This document shows, piece after piece, positions 1 to 11,300 of a stretch of 64,000 bases of DNA. The stretch is taken from positions 17,825,401 through 17,889,400 of the forward strand of contig NC_087082.1 of NCBI RefSeq assembly GCF_026151205.1, given 5' to 3'. Each line of letters begins with the position of its first letter. Positions within the stretch are counted from its first letter, which is position 1. Under the pieces are notes generated by a model. It had not been told where the DNA came from. It searched no databases and saw only the letters and a list, made by a program, of their open reading frames with translations. A program made the position numbers and the translations under genes. Source of the stretch: Bolinopsis microptera (lineage: Eukaryota; Ctenophora; Tentaculata; Lobata; Bolinopsidae).

Positions 1-635
1 CCTGTATCCTTGGCCGGTACCACATGATTGCAGAGTTGGTAGCACATGCTTCGGCAATCTACCTGTACCTCAGTGAACCGGTGGGTGAACGGCAGCTTGC
101 TTGCAAGCTGTTGGGTACAGGGTGATGTAGTGTGCGAGTTCCCTTAATTGGGTGCGACAAACCTCAGGGAAATCGGACTGGGGATCCGTCGGCCTGGGCA
201 AGGGACGGAACACAGGAACTGGTTACAGAGTGTATAAAACAGTGATTCAGCAAGTACCCATTGGGTATTGCTGAATCTGACCCACAAAATACCACAATCA
301 ATACAAGAATATACAATATAACAAACATCATGTTTATACAAGAATCAGGGCATGCAGAGCAAGAGAAGAAAAATAAGAGAAAAACTCCAACACATGTATA
401 CCCCTTAGTCCAGTAAATAACAATAATTACTTGTACACAAAACTGTATAATATAAAATACATAACAAATACACAGTCTACCCAATATACGAGTTAAAAAT
501 TGTATAAACAAGAGACAGGGTTTGCATAGCAAGGGAAGAGATATAAGAGGACCAGGTAAAAAGTGTTTATTACAGTATCCAGTGAAGAAAAAACTAAATA
601 TAGAGTATCTACAGTGTAATATACTCTCAATAATA
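1..635 (-). other. 3' UTR of the R4-like element, with hairpin and internal repeat
   Basis: No ORF is credible here. At 242-276 the sequence folds into a near-perfect hairpin (GATTCAGCAA paired with TTGCTGAATC, loop around CCATT). Two similar segments (about 260-380 and 430-555) share a GCAAGRGAAG-like core, suggesting an internal duplication. 3' UTR structure is what R2-like reverse transcriptases recognise, but binding here is only inferred. Confidence 0.5.
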
Positions 636-860
636 TCATATGTCTAAGACCATCCTGAGAATTCTGGCTGATCCAATCAAAGCTGTCTTCTGGAGATTAG
701 AGATGCTCAGATGGCAGTGGACTGCGTCGAGGTGTTTACGAAAGTTAATGGTGATAGTTCCTAATGCGCCTATCACCACAGGGACGATTGTGACCTTTCG
801 TAAATTCCAGTTCTTCTTAATTTCTCTTTTTAGGTCTTGATATTTCAGTATCTTTTCTTG
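636..860 (-). pseudogene. C-terminal tail of the R4-like ORF after a nonsense codon
   Basis: In frame with the main ORF, this segment encodes the conserved end of the restriction-like endonuclease region. Visible pieces are KYQDLKREIKK, VTIVPVVIGALG and SARILRMVLD. Only the TAA at 861-863 separates it from the upstream protein. It ends at a TGA (636-638). Confidence 0.8.
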
Positions 861-3800
861 TTATCTATCCAGGATCCGGGTATCTCCTGGGACTGCAACG
901 TCAATGATGGTTGCTGCGTTGGTTACCTTGTCTACCAGGAGGAGATCCGGTCTGCAGTGTTCGATAACGTGGTCCGACTGGACATGGAAGTCCCACAATA
1001 TCTTGACTTTTTCGTTCTCCAGCACCTTCTCTGCCCGATGTTCGTACCACCTTTTACTGCGTGGGAAGCCGTATTCCTTGCACAGACTCCAGTGCAATGC
1101 GGCAGCTACTTTGTCATGCCGACACTTATATTCTGTCTGTGAAAGTTTTGGGCACCCATTCAGTATGTGGTCTATTGTCTCGTAATGATTTCTGCAGAGT
1201 CTGCAGAGGGGAGAGGAGCCAGGTGTTTTGTCAATCCTGTGCTTCACATAATTAGTCCTAAGTGCTTGGTCTTGGGCTGCTATCAACAATCCTTCTGTTT
1301 CCTTCTTCAAGTCTTGTTGAGTGAGCCAGTTCCAAGAGGTTAACGGGTCCGCTATACCCATCATCTGCCTTGGGAACTGTCCGTGCATCACTTTAGCAGT
1401 CCACTTCTCCTTGCGGATTTCCTCGCGTTGTGTTCGGTCGATATCTTTCTCTATCTCTTCACCCAAGAGTATCTTGTCTTTGACAAAGTAGTCCTTCAGA
1501 GCAATCAGTTCTGGGTCTCTACTTCTCACCACATAAGTGGTGAGTGCATTCTCCTCTCTCTTTATGACTTCCTCTATACTATGTAGCCCACGGCCACCCA
1601 GTTGACGGCTGACGTATAACCGATCAACATCTCCTTGGGGGTGGTGAGCTCCATTTATCCTCATCAGTTTCCGGGTCTTGACATCTAGGGCTTTGGTCTC
1701 TCCAGCATTCCATGAGAGAATTCCAGCTCCATATCTTATCACAGGTACAGCCCAGGTGTTAATTGCTTGTATACTATTCCTGCCATGAAGCTGGGATTTT
1801 AAAACCTTTTTAACTCTTCTGATATACTCTTTTGTAACCAGTGCTTTCATCTCTTTGTGTAGTATATCATTGGCTTCTAGTATTCCCAGATACTTATAGC
1901 CCTCGTCCTCCAACTCATGGATCTGTTCACCTGTGGGTAGGGAGATGCCTTCGAATACGGCTCTTGCTCCCTTCTTCACCTTCACCACGGCACATTTCTC
2001 TAGCCCGAATTCCATTTTTATGTCACTGCTGAACTCTGCTGTGGTATTAACCAGTGTTTGCATTTCATCTTCACTCTCAGCATAACGCTTGAGGTCGTCC
2101 ATGTATAGCCTATGTGACACTTTTGGTCCATCTTTTCTATCCAGAGAATATCCTATGTCGTGCTTAATCAAAAGAATGGAAAGAGGTATAAGACTAATGA
2201 TAAAGTGAATAGGTGATACTGAGTCTCCTTGGAATAGACCTCTATTAATTTTAATTCTCCCAAGGGAAACTTTACCAAGCATCAGGTTAACATACGATTG
2301 TTTGAAGGAGGCTTCAAACAGGTCTATGATGGATGAAGAGATACCACACATGGTCAAACAAGACAGAATCCAGGAGTGTGGGACGCTATCATACGCCTTC
2401 TTGTAGTCTATAAATGTCATGTTCAGGTTCCGCTTCCTTCGTTTACAGTTCTTCAGAATGAGTTTGTCTATCATTAACTGTTCTTTACATCCTCTGCTCT
2501 TCTTCTTGCACCCTTTCTGCTCAGTGGGGAGGAGTTTTTGCTGGTCTAAATGGTTGTATATGGAATCTGAGATTAGACCAGTGAACAGTTTCCACATAGC
2601 TGATAAGCATGTAATAGGTCTGAAATTGCCTGGGATGGGTCCTTTGGAGTGGTCCTTTATGAGCAGGTACGTGCGTCCCAATGTCATCCAGTCTGGGATA
2701 TCAGCGTTGGTTAAGCAATTCATAAGTTGATCTGCAATCCTATTGTGGAGTTCTTTAAAGTGCTTTATCCAATAAGCATGCAGTCCGTCTGTACCAGGAG
2801 AGGACCAATTGGTCATTTTCTTCACTCTATCTGCAACCAGGGTGTTAGTTATAACGAACTGTCGCTGTTCATCTGCTGAGGCTAGTGCTGTTCTGACATC
2901 CGGTAACCATTCAGCATCACTGTTGTGTTCAACCGGCTGCTCCCATATGTTCTTCCAGAACTTCAAACAAGAATCCTTGTCAGCCTCAGGGTGGGAGATA
3001 TCCTGTTCTTCAGGGTTTGTTTGAAGGTTTCTGTAGAACTGCCTCTGGTTGTTTCCAAACAACTTGTTCTGGTGGTATCGTTCGCATCTTTTATTAAATC
3101 TCTTTATCTTAGCTGCTTTTGCACGAAGACGTTGCTTGAGCTCCTCAATGATGCATGATATACCCTTTTTCTTCAACAGGGGGTGACGTCTGTTGAGCCC
3201 TTCTAGTATTTTTTGTTTAAGGGTAATACCTTTCTTCTTCTCCTCAAGATAAGAGATGTCTTTCCTCACCTGGGTAATCTTATCTTCGATTCTTCTTTTC
3301 CATAGCGGAGTTTTCCGCGTCTCTGTATTCTTATTTGCAGGTTTTTCATCAAGTCTTTCGCTGACTAAATGTGCTCCTGCAAGCAATAAAGTGTTGGTTT
3401 CAGTGATTGAAGAAGTAGGAATCTCTGCTATACATGAGTTGATGAGAGATGTTTCCTCCATAAGCTTCTTTCTGTTCACATGTCTCAGGGGCTTGGTTTC
3501 TATCAGTGAAGGGTCTTCTAAGAGGGTTTTTAGCCGCTCAATGGTTGCCTCCTTGTCAAAATCAGGTACTGTTGCGGTGGGGGTGAGTTCTTCGGCGGCA
3601 ACAGTTGGGATAGTTGCATCCCTCAACGTCCTGATTGCTTGGGAGACTGTGGGTAAAGCTTGAGTTGTCGTTGTTGGAGCCTCTTCCACTACGCTGGGTG
3701 GAAGAGTACCTCGAATCTCCAGTAGTTCTATGTCTGAGAGGAGATTATTATTTCTGATTGACCTTGCTTGGTCTGCCAATCTTTGTTCTGTACAAGTGAA

Positions 3801-4043
3801 GAGTCCGGCATCATCCCACAGTGACCGGAGTCTCCTTCTGTAACCAGAGCGGGATGGTTTGCTCTGGTAATACAGCGTCATGAGCTGTATGTTGTCCTCC
3901 TTGCTCCACGTGTGACGAGTGGAAGTCTCAGTGCGAGCCTTCCTCTCACGGCGAGCTGGAGGGGCGATGTTAGGTTGCTGATCCTGCTCTGACCCATTAG
4001 TAGGGAGAGTAGGAGAGTTTGAATAATTTGAGAGAGAATTCAT
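861..4043 (-). CDS. Retrotransposon polyprotein: Myb-like, RT, CCHC, RLE
   Basis: The minus-strand frame is open from 4100 (a GTG) to the stop at 861-863. The first ATG is at 4043, 20 codons in, and is the likelier start because an in-frame TAG lies upstream. Counting from 4100, residues 64-118 resemble a Myb/SANT domain (HTWSKEDN, GYRRRL, CTEQRLADQARSIRNN). The RT covers about 430-800, with FIDYKKAYD, GLFQGDSVSP and YMDD at 666-669. A CCHC knuckle (CX2CX7HX4C) lies at 966-983. The RPD motif is at 1050-1052 with its partner D at 1067. The protein makes the target-site nick and primes reverse transcription from it. The same frame continues after the stop for 74 codons to a TGA at 636, and that tail contains the family-typical VTIVPVVIGALG and LQKTALIGSARIL. 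The element is therefore inactivated by one nonsense codon but otherwise well preserved. Confidence 0.88.
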   Translation of the reverse strand: MNSLSNYSNSPTLPTNGSEQDQQPNIAPPARRERKARTETSTRHTWSKEDNIQLMTLYYQSKPSRSGYRRRLRSLWDDAGLFTCTEQRLADQARSIRNNNLLSDIELLEIRGTLPPSVVEEAPTTTTQALPTVSQAIRTLRDATIPTVAAEELTPTATVPDFDKEATIERLKTLLEDPSLIETKPLRHVNRKKLMEETSLINSCIAEIPTSSITETNTLLLAGAHLVSERLDEKPANKNTETRKTPLWKRRIEDKITQVRKDISYLEEKKKGITLKQKILEGLNRRHPLLKKKGISCIIEELKQRLRAKAAKIKRFNKRCERYHQNKLFGNNQRQFYRNLQTNPEEQDISHPEADKDSCLKFWKNIWEQPVEHNSDAEWLPDVRTALASADEQRQFVITNTLVADRVKKMTNWSSPGTDGLHAYWIKHFKELHNRIADQLMNCLTNADIPDWMTLGRTYLLIKDHSKGPIPGNFRPITCLSAMWKLFTGLISDSIYNHLDQQKLLPTEQKGCKKKSRGCKEQLMIDKLILKNCKRRKRNLNMTFIDYKKAYDSVPHSWILSCLTMCGISSSIIDLFEASFKQSYVNLMLGKVSLGRIKINRGLFQGDSVSPIHFIISLIPLSILLIKHDIGYSLDRKDGPKVSHRLYMDDLKRYAESEDEMQTLVNTTAEFSSDIKMEFGLEKCAVVKVKKGARAVFEGISLPTGEQIHELEDEGYKYLGILEANDILHKEMKALVTKEYIRRVKKVLKSQLHGRNSIQAINTWAVPVIRYGAGILSWNAGETKALDVKTRKLMRINGAHHPQGDVDRLYVSRQLGGRGLHSIEEVIKREENALTTYVVRSRDPELIALKDYFVKDKILLGEEIEKDIDRTQREEIRKEKWTAKVMHGQFPRQMMGIADPLTSWNWLTQQDLKKETEGLLIAAQDQALRTNYVKHRIDKTPGSSPLCRLCRNHYETIDHILNGCPKLSQTEYKCRHDKVAAALHWSLCKEYGFPRSKRWYEHRAEKVLENEKVKILWDFHVQSDHVIEHCRPDLLLVDKVTNAATIIDVAVPGDTRILDR

Positions 4044-4100
4044 ATCATAACTGGGGGACTTGAAATACCCCCTAGAGAGTTGGCAGGGAAAACAGAGCAC

Positions 4101-4890
4101 TGAGCGTTGCCCCGCGTCGCCCAGCTCCCCAGGTAGCTACCTCCTGGGTAGTAGACCCGTTAGTAACCATTTAACCCATGGCCACACATCCTTTTGTCAC
4201 GAGTCCACAACTTAAGATTGGGGGACATCTGCGGGTCAGTCCATGCCCGGAAAGAAAACCACTAGGTGTCAATTGCACCTAGTCAAGAAACCAAGAGCTA
4301 GAGCAGAAGGATAAAAGATTTTCACCAACGAGAGGCAAGAAAGGGAATTAACCATGGGGACAAGTAAAAACAAAACAATGAAATATAATATACAATGAAA
4401 TATAATAATATGATTACAATGTTATAATTATTCGAGTGTGCTGGGTATGGTAACATTATAGAAAGTAGTATTTCCAAAGGAATGATATTCTTTCAGTACC
4501 AGCAGTCTGTGCTGCTATGATATCGAATAAAAATCAGGAGATATATTATCTTAAAATCCTAAAATACTGCTGTCTCAGTTACAGATATTTTTCTTGGTTT
4601 TTCCATTTTGTGCTTTTTTTTTCTTTTTTTCTTTTTAACTTTTTTTTGTAATTTTCTTTTCTTTTTCCCTCCTAAACATGAATATTTAGCAAGTACAAAA
4701 TCTCATGATAGCATTAAGTGATGTTGAGAAGGGACATAAGAGCCTGAGGTTCTGGTGGTCTACAGGTGTTTCACCAGCTGTTTGGTCAAGTTCTAGCCCG
4801 TTACTTGGACTAGTAACGGGGGAACTAACAGTGTTAATAGTTTAAACTTTGTGCTATAACTGAACCTCAGGAAGAAGACATCTGGCAATG
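4101..4890 (-). other. 5' UTR of the R4-like element
   Basis: This non-coding stretch lies between the proposed ribozyme fold and the ORF. It contains a poly-T/C tract at 4610-4670 on the plus strand and no open frame of note. Confidence 0.45.
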
Positions 4891-5019
4891 CCAGGGAGTG
4901 AGTAGCTCTAGCCGGCAGCCATCCAATGGACTGCTGCCGTTACCGACCCCGGGGGTGCTGACCACGAGTATCAGCCTCGGACCCACTACTCACTAGCTCT
5001 GGTGTTCTGAGCGGGGGCC
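4891..5019 (-). ncRNA. Candidate HDV-like self-cleaving ribozyme at retrotransposon 5' end
   Basis: Read on the minus strand from 5019, segments occur in the HDV order P1-P2-P3-P3'-P1'-P4-P4'-P2'. P1 is GGCCCC with GGGGTC (one G-U pair). P2 is AGTGAGTAG with CTACTCACT, extended by CCAG/CTGG. P3 is GCTGA with TCAGC. P4 is CGGCAGC with GCTGCCG. The joiner between P4' and P2' is GCTAGAG, which offers a candidate catalytic C followed by purines. HDV-like ribozymes at the 5' end are known for R2, R4 and RTE families, where they define the exact transcript start. The fold was made by eye; the P1 length of six pairs is short. Confidence 0.6.
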
Positions 5020-5036
5020 TTATTATTATTATTATT
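5020..5036. repeat. TAA/ATT microsatellite, presumed insertion target
   Basis: A run of ATT on the plus strand (TAA on the minus strand) touches the first base of the proposed retrotransposon 5' end. Confidence 0.7.
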
Positions 5037-5147
5037 TGTATCAAAATAGACTGTCTAGTATCTAGCGCGAAAAAAACCACATGGAATATTACTTTAATAT
5101 TTTCTTATAATGCTTTTAGAATGGATAATTTATTCGATAGTTTAGTC

Positions 5148-6168
5148 TGATATTGATATTGATATTGATATTGATATTGATATTGATATTGATATTGATA
5201 TTGATATTGATATTGATATTGATATCGATATCGATATTGATATTGATATTGATATTGATATTGATATTGATATTGATATTGATATTGATATTGATATTGA
5301 TATTGATATTGATATTGATATTGATATCGATATCGATATTGATATTGATATTGATATTGATATTGATATTGATATTGATATTGATATTGATATTGATATT
5401 GATATTGATATTGATATTGATATTGATATTGATATTGATATTGATATTGATATTGATATTGATATTGATATTGATATTGATATTGATATTGATATTGATA
5501 TTGATATTGATATTGATATTGATATTGATATTGATATTGATATTGATATTGATGTTGATGTTGATGTTGATGTTGATGATGATGATGATGATGACATTGA
5601 CATTGACATTGACATTGACATTGACATTGACATTGACATTGACATTGACATTGACATTGACATTGACATTGACATTGACATTGACATTGACATTGACATT
5701 GACATTGACATTGACATTGACATTGACATTGACATTGACATTGACATTGACATTGACATTGACATTGACATTGACATTGACATTGACATTGACATTGACA
5801 TTGACATTGACATTGACATTGACATTGACATTGACATTGACATTGACATTGACATTGACATTGACATTGACATTGACATTGACATTGACATTGACATTGA
5901 CATTGACATTGACATTGACATTGACATTTACATTGACATTGACATTGACATTGACATTGACATTGACATTGACATTGACATTGACATTGACATTGACATT
6001 GACATTGACATTGACATTGACATTGACATTGACATTGACATTGACATTGACATTGACATTGACATTGACATTGACATTGACATTGACATTGACATTGACA
6101 TTGACATTGACATTGACATTGACATTGACATTGACATTGACATTGACATTGACATTGACATTGATATT
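5148..6168. repeat. Compound hexanucleotide satellite, two blocks
   Basis: A 1-kb pure microsatellite. The first block (5148-5551) is TGATAT repeated about 68 times, with a few TGATATCGATATCG interruptions (near 5222 and 5326). A short transition of TGATGT and TGATGA units (5552-5594) leads into a second block of TTGACA repeated about 95 times (5595-6163), with one TTTACA variant near 5928. The blocks differ at one base per unit. The Met-Ser, Ile-Ser and Thr-Leu polymers encoded on both strands are artefacts of the repeat. Confidence 0.97.
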
Positions 6169-6934
6169 ATTGAATGAAGCTAACTTCAGACATAAATAAT
6201 ACTACTTCTTTTAACAAAGGGACTTGGAATATAAACGACCAAGTTTGCATGATTGTCTATCCATCCAAAAATTCAGGAGGGAAGGGTGGGTGCATAAACT
6301 TTACGGTCTGTACTCTCCGATCCTGTATCACCCTGATTTCTTTTCGACGTATTTTCGTTAAAGGTATATATTTGTTTTTGTTTAGTTCTAATGTACCGTC
6401 ACAATAGTGACTTTGATATAATACCTTCTAGTCACTTTCTTGCTACTCCAAGTTCCCTAAGATATCTGGTCTAAAGTTCTTGCTAGTTATATGTATAAAA
6501 TATATTTTTGTCTGCTTTAATAGATGTGGATTCCCGTGGGGAGATGAGGCAAATTTGTTTATTTTAATAGTAGATTACCTGTTCAGCAGGTTGAAGAGGT
6601 GATGCATATTTTGTATTATGGACCGCTCGTAACGTTTGTAACTCCTTTTTGTTACCCCGCTTTGAAGGCCCCGAATTATTTTCTTAAGTGTGCGTTAACC
6701 GTGCGTTAACCGTGCGTTAACTGTGCGTTATGTGACCACCGATAGTTTACCGAATTGCCGGCTATTGTAGTTGGACGGGGTATTTTAAGCCTAAGTCATA
6801 CACGATCCTCTTATGAGAGATGTAGTAGCTACATTTCAATCATTGTGGATATCGTAAAACCGTAGAATACCCTTGTTAACTCGATATTTACATTTTTTTA
6901 AATGGATCTTTGTTTTTATAACCTCTAATTACAG
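6169..6934. other. Spacer upstream of the Ig gene's first resolved exon
   Basis: No convincing exon is seen. An 11-bp unit GTGCGTTAACC is repeated about four times at 6689-6731. The first exon and signal peptide of the downstream Ig gene should lie here or further left, since the exon at 6935 starts in mid-codon, but I could not identify them. Confidence 0.5.
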
Positions 6935-8351
6935 CGCTATCTATAATGGATACGGTGTACTACAGCCCCACGAGTATAGAGGTGTCGGTGGAAGGACGTT
7001 ATGAACCACACATAATTTGGTTCATTGGAGGACAGGCGTACAGTTCTCAAGATAATCCCCATTTGACCCCAACAATTTCATCGGTATGGTCTGGGTCCAA
7101 AAAGACCTTTAATCTGGCGTTCAATATGAGTGGGTTTGAAACATCTATGTCGCCGTTCACAGTTCGAGGGACAGTGTCTTTCGGAGACGCCACTGATCCA
7201 ACCTTCGACACGGTGACAACCAACATCTACAAGAGAGGTTTTCTATTTGTTTTCTTTTCTTATTCATTGTCTCATTTAAATTTATGATCCGATATTGCTG
7301 AAGCTTTACTGATATCTAACTCTTATTTCACTTTAAGATTTCAATTTTAAATATGAATTTATTTTCATAGCTGTATTGTTATGTACCTAATCTTATGAAG
7401 TTGTTTATAACCTTAATGCCCATCCCAGAGTTTGTTGAGAGCCTTCCAGCCTCAACAATATTCCGCAACGCTGACATCCCGAAAGCATTCTTGTGCTCTG
7501 CTTCGGGTGAAGACAAGGAATTACTTACGTTGTCTTGGAAGATAGGTTTGTTTCTAACGATCTCCTGTTGCTCACATTTAATGTAATATACACCTTGCAA
7601 CTCGCTCATTTGAATGTGATACGTACGATACATAAAATTTATGACCGGTCAGTTTTGTCAACGCAGAAATATAAGTATTATTTTTCTCGTGATAACTGAA
7701 ATTACACACTAAAGAACGATACCACCACTCAACAGGAGATGTACTAGTAGATGATGAGGTAGAGCACGTGACCCTAACAGATGAGTCAGACAGCAGCTCA
7801 ACCACCACCAAGATCAGCAAGTTGACAATAACAACCAACAAACCAACTTTCAACGCTCAGTTCAAATGTATTGCTACCTGGAGTGGCGTAAATGGAAAGT
7901 CAATCGAGTCGACGACTGACGTTAACGCTGTCGGAGTAGCAGTGGATGAGAACACGTTCAGCACCGGTTCCTCTGGAGACGGAGTAATAAGTTGTGTGGT
8001 GTGGGGTGATTCACCCCCATATTCTGTCACGTGGTCTAACGAAAGGGAAAAAGCTATCACCAACCAACCTGATGAGGTAACTGCCATAGATAGCCGAGAA
8101 TTAATGATCTCAATGAACGATTTATGAGCATGATTTTGATTATCTTTTTTGATATCTTCCAACTTTTAGTTTAACGAAATGACCCAACTTTCAGACAGAA
8201 ATTGCAGACAGTATAACAGAAGGCATTACTTACACCCACACGCTCACTGTTAAGAAGATGACGTTTGGGGATCAAGGAAAATACACCTGCTCAGTTGTGT
8301 TTGTGGAAAACGAAACCCTCGTTAATGTCGTCACAACTCTTATCAAGCTTT
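6935..8351 (+). CDS. Ig gene exons 1-4: Ig-like domains 1-3
   Basis: Exon 1 (6935-7237) encodes an Ig-like fold with a C-strand Trp (HIIWFIGG) but no B or F cysteine. Exon 2 (7429-7545) supplies the B/C half (AFLCSASGEDKELLTLSWK) and exon 3 (7736-8076) the F/G half (FKCIATW) of domain 2, then the start of domain 3 (ISCVVWGDSPPYSVTW). Exon 4 (8195-8351) finishes it (GDQGKYTCSVVF). Splitting Ig domains by an intron after the C-strand recurs through the gene. Confidence 0.8.
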
Positions 8352-11300
8352 GTAAGTTGGTTATCAGTGATCATATTCAAACATCTATCCATCCTGTTGC
8401 TAAAACTTATATTTATATATTATTGGTATTGTTTTATAAATATAATGAAACGGATCGTTTGCCCGCCAATTTGATTGTTCTCAATTGTTCGAAATATACA
8501 TACATATATATTCAAAATAAATTCACTGCTAAGTGATGTGATTTTCAGCTGCAAGGTTCGAACCAGCAACACCATATTTCGTCCACGAGAAAACTGTCCA
8601 GTTCTCCTGCGTGTACAACGGTTTGGATGACCCACAGAAGATCGAATGGTTCAGGGTAAATGAATACGCCATATTAAACCGAAATAAACTGAAAATCTAA
8701 AATATCTTGGGAAGATATCTTGTGAAAAAACTACGTTTTCTTTTGTTTTTGTTTCATTGACTTGTTAAAACCATCACCATAAAGAGCTACGATCTCAGAG
8801 TTCAACAGACGATGCTGAAACCCTAATCAGCAACAGTGATGCTAAGTACACCATTGCCACTGGCAACTTCAACAAGGCCTCCAGAACGAAGACTAGCGTT
8901 ATCACTGTAGAGAATGTTGAAGTTACTGACAGTGGTGACTACACCTGCAAATGGACCACCTGCAAACTTCAATCCTAAGTCAACAATGGTAGTCTCTGTT
9001 CGATGTAAGTGATTTTGTATTTAGCATGGCGTTCCTCATGAGTTGTGATCCTTATCATGATTTTTATAATTTCTATATTGTTCCAGAATTTTCTGCTTTA
9101 AAACAATTTAATCATATTACAAACAGAAACAATTTCAGTGCTGACTACTCCCTCTACAACGGTAAACAGCACTGACGGGTCAATAAAGATCACGTGCAAC
9201 TACGAGGGTACAACGAGTGGCACCATGGAGTGGTACTATAATAGCCAGAAACTGGATGATGCAGCTAATGATGCCATCACCATCAACCCTGGTTCCCTGC
9301 TGAGCAATGCTCAGCAGTACACTCTGACAATTACTGACGTTACTCCTCCTGACAATGCGGGGTTTTACAGCTGTGTTCTGTCGTTCACAGACGGGGACAG
9401 TCTGCGTGCAAGCACGGAGGTTGTGGTGCGAAAATCATCCTCAGTCGACAGAGCGGGCACTGCTGAATCCACCATAGTTGTAACTGGTAATGACCTTTCT
9501 GCCAGATGCCTTATGGAAGGTGACAAGGTTCCCTCTGGAGTGACATGGACTAAAGGTGGCGATAATATCGTGTTTGATGGATCCGCTAAGATAGAAAACA
9601 CGAATACCAAACAACTGGAAAGCAGCATAAAGTTTTTCAGCAACATAACTATAAAAAGCTTCGATTTTGCTGACGAGGATAGTTACATCTGTAGCTTCAA
9701 TTTTGGGGACGGTATCAATGTGCAATCAACAATAGAGGTCGTGTCTGCTAAAATTACCAACAATGAATGTGAGTTTGTGGACATCCGAACCGACTCCAGC
9801 AAGACCCTTACCTGTGCTTACCATGGTAGTAGTGCTGCCACTGCTGTTTCCTTTACTCTACCAGACGACTCAGTTGTTGCTGGAGTATTGGCTGAATTCA
9901 GCGCTGGAGGGGATGCCAGTACGGCAGGTTCCCAAACGGGTAGTTACGCTGTATCTAGTGTGAGTGAAGCGTCCAGTGGTTCGTACAAGTGTACCTTCAC
10001 GTTAACAGGAGGGAAGACTGTGGAGTTCATTCAGAGACTAACTGCAAGGAGTAAGTAAACACTGAAATGTTTATATAATGTCCATTTGCTTCTCCGCGAA
10101 ATGTTGACTCCAGAAATTAAACATAAAGTGTGCTTATTAACCTTGAATGATCTTCGTGCAGTAATAACAAACGTTATTTCAGAGGCTGTCATCGAATCAT
10201 CAGCTGGTCTAAATGCAAATCTCATCGTACAGGATTCTATAACTCTGACTTGTACCGTTGCCTCTGGTGCACGGTCCTTAGACTGGTTAGTGTAGAACTT
10301 GTTTCAGAACTATTCAGGTCCTTCATAATTTAAATTTGATCCAAATTTCAGGTTTCAACATGTTCGTCCTCCGATGTGCTAGCACATTCCATCCATTTTA
10401 TTAATTTTAGGTACAAGGGAGCGGTCAAGCTGATCGAGGAGGAAGATTACGAACGAATAAAAGTGTCAGAATCAGACGACTTGGTTTTCAAAATAACTTT
10501 TGACATCGCTGACGACAGCGCAGGGTCATACACGTGTCGTGCGGTGCAATACGACGACTTCTGCCCTACCGAAGAAACGTTTGACTCGGAACCGGTTGCG
10601 GTGTCAATCATTGCGGCAGCTCCGATAACAAACCCTGCTAGTGCCACCGCTTATGGTGGTGCAAGCCACGTGTTTGAATGCGTGTTCCCTAATCCATTCG
10701 GAACTGATTATAACGAAATCACGTGGTCTTTCAAAAGTGCTGGGGATTCTGTTGCTAGGGTAAGTTTTGGTCCTACCAAAAATGAAAATGAAAATATCGA
10801 ATCTCGTCGTAAATCTGATGTACATTTTTTACCGAAGCACTGATCACATCTAATGAGCAAACTCATGTTTCATGTTAGCAGTATATTATAGTGACTGCAA
10901 CAAATAAAATCCGGTGCCTTCACTAATTCGTTTCTCACTCAAATTTATCCTATAATCGCAGCCGATGATAGGAAATGGAGATGTGTACAATGACCAAAGT
11001 GAGAGAGTAATCGATGGAACAAAGGCATCCGACAGCTCAGTTGCAAATAAAATCTCCACCACCCTCACCATCGGAAGTGTTAGTCAAACCCTTCAAGTGA
11101 TATCTGAGATAGCTGTTTAAGTATTTGCCGTTTCAGAGGTTTCTTTGACTAACTTTCGGACGCATTTAAAAGCTGGATTATCACCAAGCCTTTGCTGATA
11201 TTTGAATTGTTAACTTTACAGGTAAACTCGGACGCAGCAGGAGAGTATATCTGTTTCATAAAGTGGGGAACAATATCATCAAGTCCGCAGCCGCCACACT

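Larger units (their letters stand above)
1..5019 (-). mobile_element. R4/Dong-clade non-LTR retrotransposon (3' end beyond window)
   Basis: One long minus-strand ORF encodes a Myb-like domain, reverse transcriptase, CCHC knuckle and restriction-like endonuclease. This is the architecture of the RLE-type LINEs (R2, R4/Dong, NeSL). The RT active site reads YMDD followed by LK, as in R4/Dong rather than the usual F/YADD. The proposed 5' end is the G at 5019. It lies directly against a short TAA microsatellite (5020-5036), and Dong elements are known to insert in TAA repeats. No TAA run occurs at 1-635, so the 3' end probably lies left of the window. Clade assignment rests on motif reading only. 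Confidence 0.8.

Noticed and set aside
144-532. Minus-strand ORFs at the left edge
   Set aside because: They lie in the retrotransposon 3' UTR and show no domain features.
5142-6199. Long ORFs on both strands in the hexamer satellite (Met-Ser, Ile-Ser, Thr-Leu polymers)
   Set aside because: Any stop-free hexamer gives such frames; no flanking exon signals.
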